Below are positions 14,128-18,771 of a stretch of DNA of 18,771 bases, one piece after another. The notes under the pieces are model-generated. The model saw only the letters and a program-made list of their open reading frames with translations. It did no database searches and was not told where the DNA came from. This stretch comes from Clostridia bacterium. GTDB lineage: Bacteria; Bacillota_A; Clostridia; Christensenellales; Borkfalkiaceae. Positions within the stretch are counted from its first letter, which is position 1. Each line of letters opens with the position of its first letter. A program made the translations under genes and the position numbers. Where the stretch lies: positions 1-18,771 of the forward strand of contig JAFTQY010000050.1 in NCBI GenBank assembly GCA_017462505.1, read 5' to 3'.

Positions 14128-15510
14128 ATGAGATATTATTTGGCGATCGATATCGGCGCGTCGTCGGGCAGACACATTGTGGCGCACCTTGAAAACGGCA
14201 AAATGGTTACGGAAGAAATTTACCGTTTCCAAAACGGACCGGAAGATTTGACGGCGTACGACGGCAAGACTCACCTTATGTGGACGCATGAACGCTTGTT
14301 TACCGAAATTCTCAACGGCTTGAAAAAGGCGAAGGAGCTGGGCAAAGTTCCCTATTCGGTAGGTATTGATACGTGGGGCGTGGACTATGCGTTGCTCGAT
14401 GAAAACGATCAGGCGATCGGCGGTACGTATTGCTATCGCGACAGTAGAACGGACGAAACGATCCCCGCCGTGCACGAGATCATTCCTTTTGAAAACCTGT
14501 TTGCAAAGACGGGTATCGCGTTTGCGTCGTTCAATACCGTATATCAGCTGTTGGACGATAAAAAGACGGGACGTATGGCAAAGGCAAAATCCCTTTTGAT
14601 GCTCCCCGATTATTTCCACTTCCGTTTGACGGGCGTGAAAAAACAGGAATACTGCAACGCGACGACGACGGGCATGGTCAATTCCGTCACCCATACGTGG
14701 GACGACGAAATTATCGAAAAGCTCGGTTATAAAAAAGAGCTGTTTGGCGAGCTTGCACAGCCCGGTACGGTGGTGGGCGAGTTCACCGACGAGGTAGCGG
14801 CGATCGTAGGGTATAAGGCAAAGGTTATCCTGCCCGCAACGCACGACACGGCAAGCGCGGTGCTCGCTGCTCCCTTAGAGGCGCAAACGCCGTACATTTC
14901 CAGCGGTACGTGGTCGCTCCTTGGCGTAGAACAAAACCAAGCGCATACGAGCGACGCGGCGAGAAAGGCGGGGTATTCCAACGAGGGCAGCGTGAAAGAA
15001 CAGTTCCGTTTGCAGATCAATATCATGGGGCTGTGGATGATACAGCAGGTTCGCCACGAGCTGGACGACAAATACAGCTTTGCGGAGCTTGCGGACATGG
15101 CAAGGGTGAACCCCGTGGACGATTATATCAACGTCAACGATCAAAAATTCCTTGCTCCCGATAGCATGATCGACGTGATCAACGAAACGGTGGGAAGAAA
15201 GCTTTCGGTTGGCGAAATGGCGTACGCGATCTATAACAACCTCGCAAGATATTACGATCAGTCATTGAAAGCCTTGGAAGAGGTAACGGGCGAGAAATAC
15301 GAAACGCTCAACATTATCGGCGGCGGCAGCAAGAACATGCTGTTAAACGAGCTGACGATGCAATACACGGGCAAGAAGATCATCACAGGACCTACGGAAG
15401 GCACGGCGATCGGAAACCTTATGATGCAGATGGTCGGCGGCGGCGATATCAAAGACGTGAAAGAGGGTAGACAGATTGTCAAAAACTCTTTTGATATTGC
15501 AGAACTTTAA
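14128..15510 (+). CDS. rhaB: Rhamnulokinase
   Basis: A 460-residue FGGY-family sugar kinase that phosphorylates L-rhamnulose to rhamnulose-1-phosphate with ATP. Visible marks are DIGASSGRH (8-16) at the first phosphate loop, GIDTWGVDYALLD (79-91), YRDSRTD (103-109), HDTASAV (239-245, Asp240 being the expected catalytic base), SSGTWSLLGVE, and the nucleotide-binding NIIGGGSKN near the C-terminus. SGR after DIGAS and GTWSL.G.E are typical of rhamnulokinases among FGGY kinases. Length is near the Firmicutes norm. The ATG follows AAAGGA. It lies between the DUF4886 gene and an SGNH esterase and shares the operon with rhaA. The aldolase RhaD, next in the pathway, is not in the window. Confidence 0.95.
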   Translation: MRYYLAIDIGASSGRHIVAHLENGKMVTEEIYRFQNGPEDLTAYDGKTHLMWTHERLFTEILNGLKKAKELGKVPYSVGIDTWGVDYALLDENDQAIGGTYCYRDSRTDETIPAVHEIIPFENLFAKTGIAFASFNTVYQLLDDKKTGRMAKAKSLLMLPDYFHFRLTGVKKQEYCNATTTGMVNSVTHTWDDEIIEKLGYKKELFGELAQPGTVVGEFTDEVAAIVGYKAKVILPATHDTASAVLAAPLEAQTPYISSGTWSLLGVEQNQAHTSDAARKAGYSNEGSVKEQFRLQINIMGLWMIQQVRHELDDKYSFAELADMARVNPVDDYINVNDQKFLAPDSMIDVINETVGRKLSVGEMAYAIYNNLARYYDQSLKALEEVTGEKYETLNIIGGGSKNMLLNELTMQYTGKKIITGPTEGTAIGNLMMQMVGGGDIKDVKEGRQIVKNSFDIAEL

Positions 15511-15527
15511 TAGCAAGGAGGATGAAT

Positions 15528-16169
15528 ATGAAAATTGTATTTTACGGCGATTCGATCACGGATATGAACAGAATACGGGATCATGAAGACGGATCGGTAT
15601 ATTCCTACGGCGTGGGGTATACGAACTTTGTCGTGGGGGAGCTGACCTGCGAAAATCCCACGAAGTACGAATGTATTAACCGTGGCATTTCGGGCAACCG
15701 CGTTGTGGATTTGTACGCGCGTGTGAAAGCGGATGTGTGGAACCACAAACCCGACGTGCTGTCGATTTTGATCGGCGTCAACGACGTATGGCACGAGATC
15801 AGCTATCAAAACGGCGTGGAGCTCGACCGTTGGGAACGGGTATACCGCACGATGATCGAAGAAACGAAAGAGCGTTTGCCGAATATCAAAATTATGATTT
15901 TAGAGCCGTTTATTTTGGAAGGCAGCGCGACGGACGGTGAAGAACGTTGGCAAAAGTTTCAGGCGGTTAAGGAATATGCCAAGGTCGCAAGAAAGATTGC
16001 GGAAGATTATAATTTGACGTTCGTGCCCTTGCAGGAAAAATTCGACGAGGCAGAGAAAAAATTCGGCGGAGATTATTACACGTTCGACGGGGTGCATCCG
16101 TTGGCGGCGGGCGCGAGAATGATCGCAACCGAATGGCTGAAAGCCTTTAAAGAAAAAGTAGAACAATAA
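15528..16169 (+). CDS. SGNH/GDSL family esterase
   Basis: A 213-residue SGNH hydrolase. The four blocks are clear: GDSIT (7-11, Ser9 nucleophile), Gly in RGISGNR (52-58), GVND (83-86) and DGVHP (187-191, Asp187 and His190). Relatives include carbohydrate acetylesterases, such as rhamnogalacturonan acetylesterases, and lysophospholipases. No signal peptide, so cytosolic. I start at the ATG at 15528 because AAGGAGG ends at 15521, giving six bases of spacing; the ATG at 15522 would touch that site. It sits between rhaB and rhaA, which strongly suggests a job on rhamnose-containing sugars, most simply removing acetyl groups (inference). It is the second SGNH-type protein in the operon. Confidence 0.88.
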   Translation: MKIVFYGDSITDMNRIRDHEDGSVYSYGVGYTNFVVGELTCENPTKYECINRGISGNRVVDLYARVKADVWNHKPDVLSILIGVNDVWHEISYQNGVELDRWERVYRTMIEETKERLPNIKIMILEPFILEGSATDGEERWQKFQAVKEYAKVARKIAEDYNLTFVPLQEKFDEAEKKFGGDYYTFDGVHPLAAGARMIATEWLKAFKEKVEQ

Positions 16170-16201
16170 CCAATTTAGATACATAAAACAAGGAGAAATA
16201 T

Positions 16202-17446
16202 ATGTCCAGATACGAAGAAGCAAAAAAGATCTATGCGCAATTTGGTATCGATACCGAAGCGGCGATGGAAAGACTGTCCAAACTCTCGGTCAGCGTACAT
16301 TGCTGGCAGGGCGACGACGTTATCGGTTTCGACGGTAGCGATTCCCTTTCGGGCGGTATTCAGACGACGGGTAACTACCCCGGCAGAGCGAGAAACCCCG
16401 AAGAGCTGTTTGCCGATCTTACGACGGCGTTTAAACTGATGCCCGGTAAAAAGCGCGTAAACGTACACGCTTGCTATGCGTTGCTCGGCGAAGACAAAGG
16501 CAAGGTGGACCGCGACACGTACGAATACAAGCATTTTGAACCCTGGGTTAAATGGGCGAAAGAAACGGGCTTGGAGGGCGTTGATTTCAACCCCACGTGG
16601 TTCTCGCACCCCATGATGAAGGACGGCTTGTCGCTGTCTTCCCCTGACGAAGAGGTTCGTCAATTCTGGGTACGCCACGGCAAGGCTTGTATGAAGATCG
16701 CGGCGGAAATCGGTAAAGCGATGGGCAGCCCTTGCTGTGTTAACCTTTGGGTGCCCGACGGCACGAAGGATATCCCTGCCGACCGTCTTGGCCCTAGACT
16801 TCGTTTGAAGAAATCGTTGGACGAGGTTTTGGAGGGCTACGACAAGGAATGGGTTATCCCTGCGGTAGAAAGCAAAGTGTTCGGTATCGGCGTGGAAAGC
16901 TACACGGTAGGTAGCAACGAATTTTATCAAAATTACGCGGCGACGCGCGGTATCTGCTGTCTGCTCGACACGGGTCATTATCATCCGACCGAAGTCGTTT
17001 CCGATAAGATCCCGTCCATGCTGGCGTTCTACGATAAGGTACAGCTCCACGTATCCCGTCCCGTTCGTTGGGACAGCGACCACGTAATCGTGGTGGACGA
17101 CGAGCTGAAAGAGCTTTCCAAGGAAATTATCCGCAACGACGCAGACGACAAGGTGATCGTAGCGCTCGACTATTTCGACGCGAGCATCAACCGTCTGTGC
17201 GCTTGGGTAACGGGCGTACGCTCCATGCAAAAGGCGCTCCTGTCCGCAATTTTGCAACCGTATGCGGAAATGAAGAAATTGCAGGACGAGGGCAACTATA
17301 CCAAAGTGTTCTATATGCACGAAAGAGTGAAATATTTGCCTTTCGTAGACGTTTGGAACGAATATCTTGCCCGTCAAGGTCTTAGCGAGGACTGGTGGGA
17401 AGAAGTGGAAAAATTTGAAAAAGAAGTTATCGCAAAGCGCGTATAA
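16202..17446 (+). CDS. rhaA: L-rhamnose isomerase
   Basis: A 414-residue aldose-ketose isomerase converting L-rhamnose to L-rhamnulose with divalent metals. All metal ligands known from E. coli RhaA are present at a constant offset of 11 residues: Glu223 (AVESKVFGIG), Asp256 and His259 (LLDTGHYHPTE), His283 (LHVSRPVRW), Asp291 and Asp293 (WDSDH) and Asp323 (ALDYFDASINR). HCWQGDDVIGFD (33-44) and GGIQTTGNYPGRARN (51-65) are further family blocks. Length is normal. The ATG follows AAGGAG by seven bases. It is cytosolic, 32 bases after the esterase gene. Gly codons are often GGT, hinting at good expression. Confidence 0.97.
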   Translation: MSRYEEAKKIYAQFGIDTEAAMERLSKLSVSVHCWQGDDVIGFDGSDSLSGGIQTTGNYPGRARNPEELFADLTTAFKLMPGKKRVNVHACYALLGEDKGKVDRDTYEYKHFEPWVKWAKETGLEGVDFNPTWFSHPMMKDGLSLSSPDEEVRQFWVRHGKACMKIAAEIGKAMGSPCCVNLWVPDGTKDIPADRLGPRLRLKKSLDEVLEGYDKEWVIPAVESKVFGIGVESYTVGSNEFYQNYAATRGICCLLDTGHYHPTEVVSDKIPSMLAFYDKVQLHVSRPVRWDSDHVIVVDDELKELSKEIIRNDADDKVIVALDYFDASINRLCAWVTGVRSMQKALLSAILQPYAEMKKLQDEGNYTKVFYMHERVKYLPFVDVWNEYLARQGLSEDWWEEVEKFEKEVIAKRV

Positions 17447-17478
17447 ACCCCAAGAGAGCAACCGTAGATTGCGTTTAT

Positions 17479-17494
17479 ACCGCCGCAAGGCGGT
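17479..17494 (+). other. Intergenic hairpin between rhaA and ackA
   Basis: ACCGCC, GCAA loop, GGCGGT: a stable 6-bp stem with a GNRA-type tetraloop and no T tail, so not a standard terminator. Its 3' arm overlaps CGGTTG (17491-17496), which could instead pair with CAACCG (17459-17464), so two structures exclude each other. It might stabilise the upstream mRNA or attenuate; that is inference. Confidence 0.5.
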
Positions 17495-17509
17495 TGGCGC
17501 GACAGCGTT

Positions 17510-17538
17510 GCGACAACGAAAAACAGATTGAATAATAC
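17510..17538 (+). promoter_or_regulatory. Possible weak promoter of ackA
   Basis: GCGACA (17510-17515), 17-base spacer, TAATAC (17533-17538). Weak on both boxes. The better TATAAT at 17543-17548 abuts the ribosome binding site and would leave no room for it. Read-through from rhaA is as likely. Confidence 0.3.
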
Positions 17539-17566
17539 ATTATATAATATAAGGAGAACAAAGCCA

Positions 17567-18757
17567 ATGAAGATTTTGGTCGTAAACGCAGGCAGTTCTT
17601 CGCTGAAATATCAGTTGTTCGATATGGACAAGACCGAGGTTTTGGCAAAGGGGCTCTGCGAAAGGATCGGGATCGACGGGGCGATTACGCATAAGCGTCC
17701 CGCAAAACCCGATTACAAGGCGAACGTTGACTTCCCCGACCACAAGGCTGCGATCGAATGCGTGCTTTCCTTGCTCACGGACAAGGACAAGGGCGTGATC
17801 GCAAGCGTGGACGAGATCTCGGCGGTAGGGCACAGATTTGCGCACGGCGGCGAAAAGCTGCGCGCGTCGGCAATTCTCGGCGCGGACGAAATCGCGTACC
17901 TGGAAAGTATCGTAGGACTTAACCCCTTGCACGGTCCTCCCGCAATCAGCGGTTTTAAGGCGTGCAAAGAGGTAATGCCTAACGTCAACCACGTAGGGGT
18001 GTTCGATACGTCGTACTATTCCAACATGGAAGATTACGCGTATATCTATCCCATTCCCTACGAGCTGTATGAAAAACACAAAATTCGCCGTTACGGTTTC
18101 CACGGCACGTCGCACAGATACGTTGCGGCAAAGGCGGCGGAACTGCTCGGCAATAAAAACGCAAAGATCATCACCTGCCATCTTGGCAACGGCTCGTCGA
18201 TCACGGCGACGGTGAACGGCAAAGCGGTGGATACGTCCATGGGCTTTACCCCGCAGGACGGCGTTCCGATGGGCACGCGTAGCGGCGCGATCGATCCCAC
18301 GGTCGTTACCTTTATCCAAAAGGCAGAGGGCTTGACTGCGGACGAGGCGGACAAGATCTTAAATAAGGAATCGGGTCTTTCGGGCGTAGGCGGCGTCGGC
18401 AGCGATTGCCGCGATATCCGCGAAGCGGCGGCAAACGGAAATTACCGCGCGAAGCTCGCGATGAAAATTCTTTGCCACAATATCAAAAAGATCGTCGGTT
18501 CGTATATTGCGGAAATGAACGGCGTGGACGCGGTGGTGTTCACGGCAGGTATCGGCGAAAACGATCGCGATCTGCGCGAAGAGGTTTGCAAGGATATGTC
18601 TTTCCTCGGTGTTGAAATCGACGAGGAATACAATCAAAATTGCCCCAGAGGGGAGATTGCGGATATTTCCGCAAAGGGCGCGAAGGTAAAAACCTACGTT
18701 ATCCCCACCGACGAAGAGTATATGATTGCTCTCGACACACAAAATTTGACAAAATAA
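17567..18757 (+). CDS. ackA: Acetate kinase
   Basis: A 396-residue acetate kinase, interconverting acetate plus ATP and acetyl-phosphate plus ADP. In fermenters it usually makes ATP. The expected catalytic and binding residues are all seen: Asn7 (VVNAGSSSLKY), Arg90 (GHRFAHGGE), His122 (PLHGPP), Asp147 (VFDTS), His179 (RYGFHGTSH), Arg238 (MGTRSGAIDP) and the Glu pair 383-384 near the end. Some surrounding residues are less usual: SYYSNMEDYAYIYPIP stands where AFHQTMP-like sequence is common, and HGP replaces HNP. The ATG at 17567 lies 10 bases after AAGGAG; an open frame starts 13 codons earlier but in the AT-rich leader. It follows rhaA after 120 bases with no clear terminator. No pta is in the window. 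Confidence 0.95.
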   Translation: MKILVVNAGSSSLKYQLFDMDKTEVLAKGLCERIGIDGAITHKRPAKPDYKANVDFPDHKAAIECVLSLLTDKDKGVIASVDEISAVGHRFAHGGEKLRASAILGADEIAYLESIVGLNPLHGPPAISGFKACKEVMPNVNHVGVFDTSYYSNMEDYAYIYPIPYELYEKHKIRRYGFHGTSHRYVAAKAAELLGNKNAKIITCHLGNGSSITATVNGKAVDTSMGFTPQDGVPMGTRSGAIDPTVVTFIQKAEGLTADEADKILNKESGLSGVGGVGSDCRDIREAAANGNYRAKLAMKILCHNIKKIVGSYIAEMNGVDAVVFTAGIGENDRDLREEVCKDMSFLGVEIDEEYNQNCPRGEIADISAKGAKVKTYVIPTDEEYMIALDTQNLTK

Positions 18758-18771
18758 AAAAATAATATAAA

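Noticed and set aside
15522..15527. ATG at 15522 as start of the GDSL esterase
   Set aside because: It directly follows the AAGGAGG site with no spacing, while the ATG six bases later has ideal spacing.
16175..17488. Long open frame (437 codons) on the minus strand across rhaA
   Set aside because: rhaA shows every metal-binding residue in the plus frame; the antisense product has shadow-like composition and no ribosome binding site of note.
17479..17494. rhaA terminator
   Set aside because: The stem is good but no T run follows, so I list it only as a hairpin.
17543..17548. TATAAT as -10 box of ackA
   Set aside because: It touches the ribosome binding site (17551-17556), leaving no leader for ribosome loading, and no -35 stands at the right distance.

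Overview
The window reads like an accessory carbohydrate-use region of a Gram-positive, Clostridia-type bacterium (Bacillota), probably an uncultured gut lineage. This is inferred from the sigma-A-type promoters (TTGACA/TAGACA, 17-bp spacer, TATAAT-like -10), strong AGGAGG-type ribosome binding sites, many U-tailed hairpin terminators, DegV, DUF4886 and DeoR/AraC regulators, and sugar hydrolases without signal peptides. No rRNA, tRNA, CRISPR array or insertion sequence was seen.

Left part (1-5484). A truncated AraC-type regulator on the minus strand diverges from a GH4 alpha-galactosidase (melA-like). Next comes a promoter with a perfect inverted repeat, driving a three-gene operon: fucU (fucose mutarotase), a GH38 alpha-mannosidase and an inositol-monophosphatase-family phosphatase. 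Each unit ends in a clear terminator.

Middle (5485-11080). A DegV fatty-acid-binding protein is paired with a two-part GNAT-superfamily protein behind a perfect consensus promoter. Two adjacent, separately transcribed genes follow, encoding about 370-residue multi-pass membrane proteins of no family I recognise. They are diverged paralogues of each other. A monocistronic CBM9-like protein follows.

A gene-free stretch (11081-11568) carries two 121-122 bp copies of a composite palindromic intergenic repeat, plus partial relatives.

Right part (11569-18771). A PHP-domain phosphatase and a DeoR-family regulator lie on the minus strand. The regulator diverges from a rhamnose operon on the plus strand: DUF4886 SGNH-like protein, rhaB, SGNH/GDSL esterase, rhaA, then ackA. 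Both arms of the divergent region carry three 10-bp repeats in tandem with a shared consensus, which I propose is the DeoR-type operator. Functionally the block suggests import and intracellular processing of plant or mucus glycans (galactosides, mannosides, fucose, acetylated rhamnose), with released acetate or acetyl-phosphate handled by AckA. No sugar transporter, rhamnulose-1-phosphate aldolase, fucose isomerase or fucose kinase lies inside the window.
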